Source: Synanceia verrucosa (lineage: Eukaryota > Chordata > Actinopteri > Perciformes > Synanceiidae). Taken from it: a stretch of DNA of 64,000 nt. The position numbers and the translations under genes were made by a program. Below are positions 1-12,200 of this stretch, one piece after another. The notes under the pieces were generated by a model. It was not told the origin of the DNA, made no database searches, and worked only from the letters and a program-made list of their open reading frames with translations. Each line of letters starts with the position of its first letter. Position 1 is the first letter of the stretch. The stretch spans positions 13,784,098 to 13,848,097 of the forward strand of contig CM056556.1 of the NCBI GenBank assembly GCA_029721515.1, in the 5' to 3' direction.

Positions 1-2417
1 AATGTTTCCAAACCTGCTTATGAAGTCCCTCCAAACATCAGCTCTCATCCCATTGCCTACCGCTAGTCTCACTTTGTGGCTTCGATCACTGAGTTTCTGT
101 CAGGGGAAAAAAACAGCTTTGTTTAGTTTGATCTATTTCTCTTGACCTGTAATGTGATAGTATCATTCATGTTAAAGGTGACAGACAGCACCTTTGGTGT
201 GTTGCAGAGGTAACGCATAGTTTCGCCTATGTACTGAATGAGGGTGACGTTATATTTTCTGCAGTCGTCCCAGAAGTGAGATGCAGAAAATTTACTCCTC
301 AAAGCCACTGTGTTACCTACACAGCAAAATAACACACTTAAAGGATGACATTGCACCGTTGCACTGTGACATGTTCCTTAATTATAATGAACACACACAT
401 TTAGGTTACGCTTCACTAAAAGAAACACTAGAGAAGTTGATCCCAACCTTTTTGTCTGGCATACCCATCTGAGTTTGCATCCCACCAAACAGGGATTTAT
501 TTGTTATTTTAACAAGAGCAGACTATTTTTTAATTGAGCTGCCTCTGGTTAGAAACAGGTGCACCAAATGTGTATTATTCTGCAGCAGAATATAGTCATC
601 AACATATACATAACTTATAAGGTTTCAGTGTTTGCTAAAATGTTCAGCTGTTTCAGGAAATTACTTATATTTGTTATTATTTGTATATTTTATTTTATTA
701 CATTTACAGCTTTTGGGAATGACTTTACTCCGGGATGAGTGCCACACACAAGGTCGAGTAGTTGGAAAGAATTCATCAACTGCTGCATTTTTGATTTTGC
801 TGTTTTCACTGGGTTTACTGATATTTAATATAACATAACACCAAATCACCAAACTGTATAACAAATATATACATACCTTTATCAATGGCTGCATTTAATG
901 CCACGAAGCTGGAGCTGTGATAGAGAGGGAGGCTAATATAAATCACATCTTCAGAGTTTAGTCCTGCTATAGTCATAACAAAAATATAGCGCCACAGTTT
1001 CGCGTGAGAGATCACTGCTGCTTTAGGGAGACCTGTTAAAGGAGAGACCAGAGATACATGCTGGCAGTGTTTCTTTTACTGTGAAATCCTGAACATTTAA
1101 CACCAGAATCATCTGAATCATACCTGTTGTCCCTGATGTGTATATGTAAACTGCTGGACTCTGCAAGGTTACATGTGACCTTAAATCCTTGGATAGAGGC
1201 TCAGAGGAGGCCAGGCTCATTTTGTCTTTGAAGCTCTCCACATGAGCAGTTTTGCATCTGTCAGCCAGGGTGAAAACAGTGACATGCTGGTCCAACAGAC
1301 TGGGCAGGACCTCCTCCACAGCATCCTGTAGCTCTGGAAATGAAACCAAAGGGGCATCTTCTCTGTAGCAGTAAAACAAGATCTGCGGCTGAGGGCAGCA
1401 CATCACTGCACACCAGAGGTGGGAAAGTCACTGCAGTAAACGTAAGGGTTTTATAATGAAGTGTTTTCAAGACAGTCGACGATCAGTGTGCACCTTACAG
1501 AGCTTAACAAATGTATGATTTCACCACCCAGTGTAAGGAGCTTGCCACCTCTGCCCTAAATTAACAGTATTGCTGATTAACATTTGTATGTTTCTGTAAT
1601 GGTTAATCAGCAGTATGTACAAAGTGCATATTTAATCAAAATGATATCTTTAACGATAAAATATAATTAGTTTTGTTATCCATAAATTTTCCAAATTACT
1701 TTTACTTACGTTTGCAAACAGAAGAAAAGCAAAGCACATTACATTTACTTGCATTCCTTTAGAGAAAACTGTTTTGGTGGTTGCATGTTATTCTTGATTA
1801 ATTTCTGACTTTCTGGCTCATATTTGTAGAACAACTCAGTCCTGTTGAAAGTGGGGAGGCTTAGGGAACTCATAGACAAAGAAAGAGTCAAAATTAAAAC
1901 ACTTCATGGTCTGGAGGCTCTTTGAGACATGACAGGTGGTCTTGTACATGTAAAGCTCACCTCCTGCTGCCACCAGAGCCCTGGCTCCACTGCAGCTGAA
2001 GCAGTGTAACAGGGACTTGGATCTGATGTTATAGTTGAGAAAAGCAGTGGAACATCCGATCTTCATCAAGCCCAACCACATCCACAGAAACGTGGGCTCA
2101 TTCCTGAGGAACAGCGCTACTGTGTCTCCTCCTTTCAGTCCACTCTGCAGGAAAACTCGAGCTGCTTTGTTACTGAGTTCATCTGTGTCCTGGTAGCTGA
2201 AAGTGTCCTCATTGAAAAGGATGAAGGGCTTGTGTGGCTGCGCCTTCACCCTGTCCAGAAAGCGGTCCACGATGGAGTAATTAGCCTGCATGTATTTCAA
2301 GAGAGTGCGCCTCGATTTTAATTTAGCCCACACGTATTTGACATCCTGGAAAAAGTGCGGATGGCGAAATAAAACAGCGAGAAATATCACAGCTGCAAAC
2401 ACGATCCAGGCAATCAT
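1..2417 (-). CDS. slc27a2: Very-long-chain acyl-CoA synthetase (FATP2-like), upstream tandem copy, cut by window edge
   Basis: Activates long and very-long-chain fatty acids to acyl-CoA and promotes their uptake; family members sit in ER and peroxisomal membranes. Exons read on the minus strand: 2417-1961, 1333-1124, 1032-877, 316-192 and 96-1 (continues outside the window). All junctions are GT-AG and phases agree. The protein starts with a hydrophobic segment (MIAWIVFAAVIFLAVLF), followed by the acyl-adenylate AMP-binding motif YIYTSGTTGLPKAAV across exons 2-3 and the FATP stretch SKFSASHFWDDCRKYNV in exon 4. I chose the ATG at 2417 because it opens the membrane anchor; an in-frame ATG at 2480 would add 21 residues. 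It is nearly identical to the copy at 6256-15001 except in exon 3. Whether the rest of this copy is intact cannot be seen. SLC27A2 is preferred over SLC27A3/A6 because of the neighbours. Confidence 0.88.
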
Positions 2418-3100
2418 GATGACCTGTGGAAAAGCTTCAAGCTGCAGCAGTGAAGACTGAGGTGAACAAGGCTGGAGCATTAACAGATAAAGAGGAGGAG
2501 GAGGAGATGAAGGGTTGGACAGGTTAGAAAGGTTATCAAACTATATACAGCTCACCTTTTCAGTGCTTCACACTGGAGAGCAGGCTGATTACATGATTTA
2601 TATAATTGATTATCCTATGAAATGTTAGTTTATATTGTAGGAGTAGTATGATGTTTTTTTGTTTTTGTTTGTTTTGCTTTGGGCTGTCATTGAATATCAC
2701 TGAAAGTAATCTAAAAGGCAGCTCAGCTTCTAAAATTACTGATTTTAAACATGATTTACAGGAGAATTCACCACAAATTAATTATTCCTTATTTGAAATA
2801 AAATAAGATTCATTAAAATGAAATAAATATAAACAAAAGGCAGTTATAATCTATGCACAGCATGTACCATTAATGTGGCAGAAAAGAATACAACCAAACA
2901 CAGAAATTTGACAGAGAAAACTGAACATAAAGCTGATACTCAGTGGTAGGAACAGTACAAGGGACTGTAACATGCCAGTATAGGTCAGTCAAGGTATCAC
3001 AAGTTAAATATTACAGAGCTGATACTCATTTGTTGTGTGTCCAAGTAAATACCTCTATAAACTCACCTTAAAACAAATGCACTGTTTGAAATAAGCAAGA
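1..3100. repeat. Tandem segmental duplication, unit 1 (gene start plus 5' flank)
   Basis: The stretch from exon 5 through the 5' flank of this slc27a2 copy matches 10386-15790, exons and flanking DNA alike. The upstream flank 2418-3100 aligns with 15002-15790 almost base for base. About 90 bp around 15606-15695 is absent from this unit. A short stretch near 2500-2545 (purine-rich run, then ggttggacaggttagaaagg) recurs at about 3103-3155, so the flank itself holds a small direct repeat. High similarity in non-coding DNA argues for a fairly recent duplication. Identity was judged by eye. Confidence 0.8.
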
Positions 3101-3269
3101 GGAGGAGGAGGAGGAGCAGATCAAGGGCTGGACAGGTTAGAAAGAGGTCATCAAACCCACTTTTGCAATCTACTATAACTAATATTCATTTCTACTATTC
3201 ACTGTGCAGTAATTCTGTTGATTACAATTAGAAATCAGACATTTTACTGTCTGGAAAATGGTCTACAAG

Positions 3270-5340
3270 TAGAAAGACAATCAAACAACTGCCAACATGT
3301 TCAAGTCTGACTGTCCAAGCAAGTTCACACTGAAAGCAGATAGTAAGATGCTGAAAGAAGTCTCTAAAACCCCTAAAATGTCATCATGGGACCTACAGCA
3401 GGCTCTTGCTACTGTTGGCAGAAGCAGAAAGAGAAACATCAAGGCTAGACTGGGGTCTGTCACTGAGACCACAGACAAAGATCAGGGTCATCATGTCCCA
3501 AAGTACGCCAGCATCCATGCTCACATTCAGATATATCAACAGCAAAATGAGCAGGGAAACTGGGGCCAGTCCACGGCAACTTCATAGCAGGCGTACATCC
3601 GGTTCTGATGCTTTTGGGCCATAGGCGACACTTTAAGGGGATACTGGGTAACTGTCACTATATGGTAAACAATGTGCACATCTGGCACACATTACCCTTC
3701 ACCTCATCCACATTGTGTCGGTAATTACCTGCATGGGTGTAAAAGGAGCTCCAAAAATTGTGCAGAAGGTGCAACTAAACACAATAGTGGCACTAGCCCT
3801 ATTAGAGGACGTGGCCAACAGGGCACTACAGCGTGAGTGCATTCTTCTGGACAGTGACGACCAGCTAATCAGCTGTTTCAGATTACCATGGGCAACAGGA
3901 CTTGGAGCACCACAGCGAGGAGCCGGGGGCTACCAGAGCCCACACAGGTGCTGACCACACTGGGCCATGCTACCTGTGTTGGACCCATGTCAGCCAGGTA
4001 TAAAACTTCCATAAAATGCAGTTGAACAGGCCAACATTATAGTGCAATTTGCAGAAATAGCTTCCATTAGATTAAAGAATCCGGCTATGGACTGCACTCA
4101 TGTTGCAATAAAGATCACCATCTCAGAATGAATATGTTCATGTTATCTGTAAACATTTTCACTCCATCAATGCACAGATCATTTGCAATGCACAAAGGCA
4201 TCTGACCAGGTGGCCTGGCTCAATGCATTATTCGTACATCCTGACAAACAGCATGGTTGGGAACAGGCTGCCGGCGACCATGGTGCTGGATTGCTGGAGT
4301 AAATATTGACTGGTCATCACTGGCCTTCTCCCTGACTCATGGTTTGCATGCATCCCCGATTATTATCTACACACGTGTGTAAAGTCATTCTTTCCCGAAT
4401 GCGCTCTTATTTCACATTAGTGCAATCCATCACGTGCAGCACATGTGGCATCTAATACTGTGCTTTCAACTCAGCTGACCGGAGGTACAATGACCTCTAC
4501 TGTTGCACTCAGTCGTTGAGAGGGACATCGGCCAGCTGAAGGGCCGGTGACGCTACCTGGACAGGAGTGGAAGCCTGCCACTCTATCGGCCAGAGAAGGT
4601 TAGGATTAATCCTCCACAATGTGGCACACCAACATGCCATCCCTCCATTCCACACTGATTGACATGTATCAAGGGAAGTTGGATTCCATTGTTCACAGTT
4701 TCATACATCCAGATTTTTGATGGTGCACAGCAATTGCAGTTTACGCCAGCAAACAGGATGGAATCCACGCAAGTCTTGAGGCCCTCGGACTTCTGGAATA
4801 ATGCTCTTTGGACAGATAAGTCTAAAACTGATTTGGACACCAAAACAGAGGACATAAACCAAATACAGCATTCCAGGAATCTATGAAGCACGAAGGTGGA
4901 CGTGTCATGGTTTGGGATGTTTTGCTGCAGCAGGACCTGGTCAGCTCACCACGAATTCTGACGTGTATCAGAGGTTGCTTGGGGAACAAGTGAGACCATC
5001 TGTAAAATAAATGAATACATGCATAAATATGAAGCGGAACTGCACCCTGCAACATGACAATGACCCAAAACATTAACAGGAATGAAGAAATGGAGAGTCT
5101 TGAAATGGCTGAAAGTGCAGATATTAATCCCTCTGAAATTCTGTGTTGAGAAGTGGGGCAATCTTTCCTCAGGCTGACATCAGACACTGGTAGATGGCGA
5201 CAAGAAGCATCTCACTGGAGTAATTTCAAATATCAAGTGCACCAACAGCTGAATCCAGAGTTATTTCAGTGCAACAATAAGGATGGGCCTTTGGACCTGC
5301 AACATAGCCAGACTGCAAACAGTGTTGTCACCTGACCGCT
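3270..5340 (+). mobile_element. Decayed Tc1/mariner element carrying a nested Harbinger relic
   Basis: Reading forward, 3297-3410 encodes a Tc1 N-terminal segment (PSKFTL, KMLKEVSKTPKMSS, DLQQALATVG). The Tc1 reading resumes near 4785-5340 with FWNNALWTDKSK, then frames corresponding to a GCFAAAGPGQL-like block, QHDNDP and later C-terminal stretches, broken by many stops. The middle is unrelated and looks like a second transposon. The element lies between the two slc27a2 copies, upstream of one and downstream of the other. It cannot be active. Confidence 0.6.
3490..4660 (+). mobile_element. PIF/Harbinger transposase relic inserted in the Tc1 element
   Basis: Translation fragments match the Harbinger DDE nuclease pattern. 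Around 3805-3900 there is LEDVANRALQRE, then DSDDQLISCFRLPWAT, resembling the N-terminal part. Near 4085-4110 a fragment resembles the DGTHVAI region (MDCTHVAIK). Near 4515-4610 it reads like a C-terminal block (RDIGQL, then a CLDRSGG-like and RPEKV segment). Stops and frameshifts are frequent and no terminal repeats were recognised. Family assignment rests on these short blocks only. Confidence 0.5.
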
Positions 5341-6255
5341 CGATTGCTCCACAATGTTCCTTTGAAACATAAAAGCAATTTTATTCCCAATAATGATCAG
5401 ATAATTGAGATTAAATTATTTTCCTCAAATAGTTCAGTGCTAATGAGAGGGGTTGACATAAAACATTAAACATTTTTCCAGGTATGACAAAAGGCACAGA
5501 CTCCAGCTCAGACACTGATAGCAGCCTCAACAGACCAGAATGGCACAAAACGAGACACCACTGTTTGAAAAAGAAGCTCACAGTTTTCTTTGCTGGAAAA
5601 AGTAATTTATCTACGAGTTCTTCATCTCCAAGTGAAATGTTTAATTTGGAAAAAAAAAAAAACAAGGTTAATGTCATTCTCCCTTATTACAAGTAGTATT
5701 ATCTGTTTATATTTGATTTTATCATCGCTGCGAATGCTGTGTCAACACAGGTTATTGTTAAGGAATTCTTGATTCAGTGGTCATGTTATAATTTAGTTAA
5801 AATGATAATTTAAGTATGTTAAGAAAATAGATATTTGTAAAGATATCTGTGGAGTGTATTGACTGTGCTCCTGATTGAATACAAGTTTTGTGGTGAAAGT
5901 GGCCTCTACTCTACTCCAGACAAAACAAGAACAGAACAATATTCTGCGGGTCTAGAAATATGACTCAAAATGGGCAAAAATGCTGGCACACTTTTGGTTT
6001 TAAAAATGGCTGGCCCTCAAAGAGTTAAGGGCACAACACAAAAAGCTCAAACATGCTTTCTGGAGGAGAGTTAAAGTAATTTTGTTATATGCAATTACTG
6101 GAAGTACAAGAACAATTAAAACAGTTAAGAAATCAAAGCAGATTAAACCACTTCATCACATAACAATCCTTCACATGAAGTGAACATCACAGATGGCTGA
6201 TATGTTACAGTAGCAGGAGGATTTTTCCTTTCACAGGGAGCCAACAAAAGCCTCT
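5341..6255. other. Spacer downstream of slc27a2 copy 2 with a piggyBac-like MITE tail
   Basis: No host exon was found. The stretch 5880-6028 matches part of a dispersed repeat seen also near 7840, 10800, 25700 and 51300. It ends in ggccctcaaagag followed by TTAA at 6025-6028, a piggyBac-like end. A 70-codon open frame at 5484-5696 (serine-rich) has no recognisable homology and was not called. The 3' UTR of slc27a2 copy 2 must lie in the upper part of this interval, but no clear polyadenylation signal was picked. Confidence 0.45.
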
Positions 6256-9200
6256 TTAAATTTTGATCTTCCCTGATGATATTGAGTTGAATATGTCCAT
6301 CGTAAGTGGGACGTAATTCTTGTCTTTCTCATCTAGAAAGTAGAGCGGCTCTTTCACTTGATCTGGGTTGAAACCCTCGTTCACCAGCTTCACCTTCAAG
6401 TGCTTGAATGTGCCTGTAACGTCCAAGGAGCTCTGCAATCACAGTGAAGTCAAGTGTTGGGGGAGGAAAATCTAACAAAGGGAGAAAAATATGAAATGAC
6501 TGGAACCAAAATACCTGAATCCTTATAAAACGTGGCCTTGCATAGGTCGGCAGGTAGTTTTCAACATGTTTAAAAACATCTGCGGAGTCAAAACTCTGTC
6601 CTTCACTTAAAATAACAGCAGCCATCCCTGCTCTCCCCTCCTGACCTGGAAAATCATGAAGGAGGAAGGTGCCATCAGCATTCTGGGAAATGTTGGATAC
6701 AGTGTTTTGGAACTTGAAAACATACGATGGCCTGGTTGATGGCCTGTTCAACAATGAACAAAGACTAAAACTAAAGATGCATTCAGGAGGTCCCTGTCTA
6801 CCCACAGAGATGAATGTTTCAGCCAAAGTGTAAACATCACTGATAAACTGGGGCAAGTGCCAAAATACTTGAGTTCAAGGTACAAGTTCTGAAATACTCC
6901 TGACAAGTGCTGGTTAATGTGTCTCCTAACTTGTATTTCCCTGTAAAGATCTTTGAACAACTGTGTTGTTTAGGCTTGACTCATGATTTATTGCTCTGGT
7001 TCAAGAGAAACATTAGAGAGTAAAATGTCTAAAAAATAGACAGCCCCTGAGCCCCTTGAACACTGCATTAAACAATTAATTGATAAAATATAATATGAAG
7101 TATAACACTGAGGCGTCAACGGATAGACTGATTGTGTGCTTCCATTTACCTGGCACTTCGACTCCATACACGTTGGCTTCTTTAATGCAGTGAGCCAGTG
7201 TGATGACATCAGCCACCTCAGTTGTAGCCACGTTCTCTCCTTTCCATCTATTAAAATAATAACAGAAACATTTTGCAGCTGTGTGCGTTAAGAGTTTAAT
7301 GTTGCTTTCACACCGAACATGACAAGCGTGGTGCGCTGCACGGGGTATGGCGCAAGCGAGTGCAGAGCATGGCACAGCACGACCAAGTTGCTAAACTAAG
7401 GATCAGTGGCGAGAAACTGAAATTAGCGCTCTTCAGTTTTGTGAAGATAACATGAGGAAAGCCCTGGCTTTATTAAGATGATGGTGAGGAGGAGGGGGAG
7501 GAGATCAGCATGAAGAAGAGTTTGTGTACATGCCACTTTGAGGAGGAAGCAGGATGTGGAAGAGTTTCGGCTCATCCAGGAGCTACAGTCTTGTGTCCCA
7601 CAGCTCACCAAATTGTTATACGGCAAGAATCATCCTTTCATCCATCCTTTACACACAGATGCTTTCCCCCCTTTCTGTGCAGCTCCTGGCATCTCTCGTG
7701 GCGGCAAAGTTGAAAATACCATTGACGTATTTATACGTAATTTAAAATCCAACGCTTGAGTATCACTGACGAATATATATATGCGTCAAAGTGTTTTTTG
7801 GCATCTGGCACAGGAGGACGCTCTCACACGTCCTGTGTAATTTTGGGGCTTCTGGGATTTGTAGTGGGGACATAAAGAGACAGCATATGCCACAGAGGTA
7901 AAAGCAGGAAGTGGAGATTATTGCGATTGGAGATCAAAACAAACGGCTGTGCCCAGGTTGATAAATTTTAAACTTGGGGGCAGCGCGCAAGAGCGCAAAC
8001 TCGACCCCTGCTCTGCTTTGCGTGGTGCAGCCACATACACAATGAATGGGTTTCTCTCAGCGCACCTGTGTTCGGTGTGAAAGCAGCTTTAAGCTTCACT
8101 TTGTGGCCGAAACTGAGACATGAACTCACCTGAAAGTGTCTCCAACTCGATCCTGGAAGTAGATGAAATTATCTTCATCAATGCGCAGCAGGTCACCGGT
8201 GTTGAAGTACAAGTCTCCTTTCTTGAAGACATCATGCAGCCTCTTCTTCTCAGTTTGCTGCAGGTCTCTCACATAACCAGAGAATGGAGCCTGCTTTGAT
8301 ATTTCAGATACTAGAAGTCCAGCTTCACCTGAGGAAAGTCAACACAGGAGAGGTCAAAATACCAAAATGGCTGTAGCCTCTTCATCTTTTTACCTGACAA
8401 CTCTCAAATCATTTGTTGTAAAGCTCTTTATTCATTTAAATCCATTGTATGTTTCAGAGTTTCCCTGTGTGATGATATAAACATTGTTTCTAAGAATCAT
8501 CTTTACTTCACCACGAGTTCAGTCTGGTAAATGTTACAGATTCCTGTATTTATTATACAGAAAAAAATGTTTTTAGTTTTGATTAAATCATTATGGTCTT
8601 TGTGTACCCTGATTTGATTATCTGTCAGTACTGTGTTCAGAGAACCTACACCACCCACAATAAGTTAAGGACATTTACATGACTGGCTTTCCTATTTGGT
8701 CTTAATGTGAGGATAAGCAGTAGATAATGGATGGATGGAAGTAATAGTACCCTTTGATATTACTATTATATAATGAGATGAAACACCATTTTCATTAGTT
8801 CAATATTTATTGCCCCAACAATTTAGACAATAACAAAGATAGTGGGTGTTTCCACCATTTGCCACAATGACAGCAACATCTCCTGCTCCTCACCAGCCTC
8901 ATGATGTTGTTCTGACTCCTCCACTAGTGCTACACCCAGTTCAGCCAGGTCACGTGGGGGTCGAGTATGAGCATCCAGTCGCTGCTTCAGCTGGTCCCAG
9001 ACCTGCTCTATGGGGTTCAGGTCAGGGGACATTGCTGGACCATATGAGGCACTCCGACTTCCTGAAGTCGAGCTGTGACATTTCTGGCACCATGTGGTGG
9101 AGCATTATCATCCATGAACAGAAAGTTTGGGGTGTGCTGGTGTAGATGGGGGATGATGATGGATTCTATGATGTCTCTGAGGTAAGAACGTGCAGTGACT

Positions 9201-12200
9201 GAGCCATCTACAATCACCAAATCTGTTTTGCGCTGACTGGTGTTGACCTCGGGGTAACGCTCACTTCGCCTTCTCAAGCAATGCTGACGACCATCATTTC
9301 TGTGCAAGGTGACCTGACACTCATCAGTGAACAGGACACTGCTGCATTGTCCAGGTCACATGGTCTTGTGCCCACTGCAAATGGTCACGGTGATGTCTTG
9401 GTGTCAGTGGAGTCACCTGCAACGGTCGTCTGGCATTCAAGCCAAAGCGGTGGAGTCGGTTGTGAATGGTTTGTCTGGAAACCCTAGCATCCCTCACTTC
9501 TCATAAACAGGCCTGCAGCTGTGTGGCAGCAGCATAACAGCGCCTGAGTACATACTGTAGGTCCTCAGGTACTGGTCATCATTGCGGTCCATCACTCGTG
9601 GGGCTCCACTCCTGGGTCTGTCATGAACACTGCCAGTAGTTCTGTGTCTCGCTGCCAGTCTGCTGATGACACTTTGAGATGCACCAAGTTCATCATCAGC
9701 AACATCTGACTGTCTGCTACCGACCTGAAGGAGCGCTATGACCAGGTGGAGCTGCTTATACGTTAAGTGGTGCTGTGTGTTCATGGCTGAATGATGAACT
9801 GGGAATGACTTTCTGACAATATATACCCCCAGAATATTGAAATTGATGCCACATTGAAATGGGTTGTCTTTTTGTATTTTTTGGTATTGGCCCCAGTATG
9901 TAAGGTGCACTGTCACATTGAGACCATTATGTGGAAAACATTAAATGAGGTGTGTCTGTCACCCTGATACAATTGCCTCCACATCCCAAAAATTACTGAA
10001 GAGAAACAAACACCTTATGTATGAAATCCACTGAGGACCTCCTTCTTGAGAGAGGATTAGTTTAGCCCATCATTTGCATATGATAATGAATGACATAGAC
10101 GCACCTTTGGCAGCCTTTATGCAGAAACCAGAAGAATCCCTCAAAGGTGTTCCTGTATCTACGTCAAATTTGATCACAGAAAATGAAAAAAACATCTGCA
10201 AGAAAAATAAAAAGCAAACACATTGCTAATTGATTAAGAGCTCTTCATAATGTTTTCCTAACTTCATAATGTGGAGTGAGACTTTTACCCTTTGGAGGAA
10301 GGAGTCTCGGCCAACAGCTCCCATCTTGCCACTGTAATTCATCAGACCAAAATTCCCTTCAGTTGCTCCATAAAACTCTCTGATCTCAATTTTTCCAAAC
10401 CTGCTTATGAAGTCCCTCCAAACATCAGCTCTCGTCCCATTGCCTACCGCTAGTCTCACTTTGTGGCTTCGATCATTGTGCTTCTGCCGGTGGAAAAAAA
10501 ACAGCTTTGTTTAGTTTGATCTATTTCTCTTGACCTGTAATGTGATAGTATCATTCATATTAAAGGTGACAGACAGCACCTTTGGTGTGTTGCAGAGGTA
10601 ACGCATAGTTTCGCCTATGTACTGAATGACGGTGACGTTATATTTTCTGCAGTCGTCCCAGAAGTGAGAAGCAGAAAATTTACTCCTCAAAGCCACTGTG
10701 TTACCTACACAGCAAAATAACACACTTAAAGGATGACATTGGACATAATGAGTATTTTTCCTGTAAAAATATCCACAAACTCATTGATGCCAGACATTTT
10801 TTAAATCCAAAAGTGCCTTGTGCCAGCATTTTTGGTCTTTTTGAGTCATCTTTCATGATGTACAGAATATTTTGTACTATATCTCTGAAAACAGAGTAGC
10901 TCAAATGAAAGAAGAGACTCTTTCATCATGAACGACTGTTTTTACCTTGTTCCATTCTTGTTTTTTCTGGAGGACAATAGAGACCAGTTTCACCAAAATC
11001 ACCATTTTTAATCCAGATTTTGGTTGTTTTGCTCTCTAATCGCGATTGTCTCCACTTTCTTCTTTCTTCGAGCTCTGTGGCATATACTGTCTCTTAATTT
11101 CCTGACTAGAAATCCCAGAAGGCCCAGTATTACTCACAGGCCAGAGCTGTGTATAGACAGAGTACCGACAACTAGTGTTCCTGTTATGTCTTAAACATGG
11201 TGTACACCAAACGTGACCACCTTTAAACCAAACCCATGACAAAATTGTCCTGAACGTTTGACAATTCTGTCATAAGATTGGTTTAAAGGTAGTCACATGT
11301 TTGGTGTATACCATGTTTAATAAACAACAGAAACACTTGTTGTCGGTACTCTCTCTATACATGGCTCTGTCACAGGTTGTGTGAGAGCGCCCTCTTGACC
11401 CTGCTGCCTAAGAAAGGAAAGACGAGTATATACACGTTTATGGCGCTCAAGTTTTCTATTTTAACAGACGTACAAACTAGTTAAATATAGAAAAACTTGA
11501 GCAGTTTTGTCTGACATACCCCTACAGTCTGAGCTGAAATCCGTGAATAGAATGTTATTTAACATTATTAATCTTACAAAAGTGATACACTGATCCTGGA
11601 TATGCTGGTGTTGAAATCTGAATTTTTGGTCAAGTCTGCAATTGAAGCTGCATGTTTCAAATCTACTTGAAGCTGAGCTGCCTCTGGTTGTAAACAAGAG
11701 CATCAATTTGCAGCTAAAGGTTGTCTTCAACAGATACATGATGAAAGTCATACCTTTTTAAAATTGTTACTTTTGTGTCATATTTATTTATAATATTTAT
11801 AACTACACATTTTGCCATATAAAGTGTTTTTATTATTTTGAATAGTTCTGCCTTTCTATGGGTTCTATAAAACTGTAATGTTTTCTATTAAATATATACA
11901 TACCTTTATCAATGGCTGCATTTATTGCCAAGAAGGCAGAGCTGTGATAGAGAGGGAGGCTAATATAAATCACATCTTCAGAGTTCAATCCTGCTATAGT
12001 CATAAGGAAACCTATCATCCACTGTCTGGAGTGAGAGATCACTGCTGCTTTAGGGAGACCTGTTAAAGGAGAGACCAGAGATACATGCTGGCAGTGTTTC
12101 TTTTACTGTGAAATCTTGAATATTTAACACCAGAATCATCTGAATCATACCTGTTGTCCCTGATGTGTATATGTAAACTGCTGGACTCTGCAAGGTTACA

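Noticed and set aside
1836..1960. Longer exon 1 of slc27a2 copy 1 reading on past the donor
   Set aside because: A good GT donor at 1960, the same border in copy 2, and exon 2 phase all place the exon end at 1961.
5484..5696. Serine-rich 70-codon frame as a gene
   Set aside because: No homology recognised, no splice context, lies in repeat-rich spacer; chance open frame is enough to explain it.
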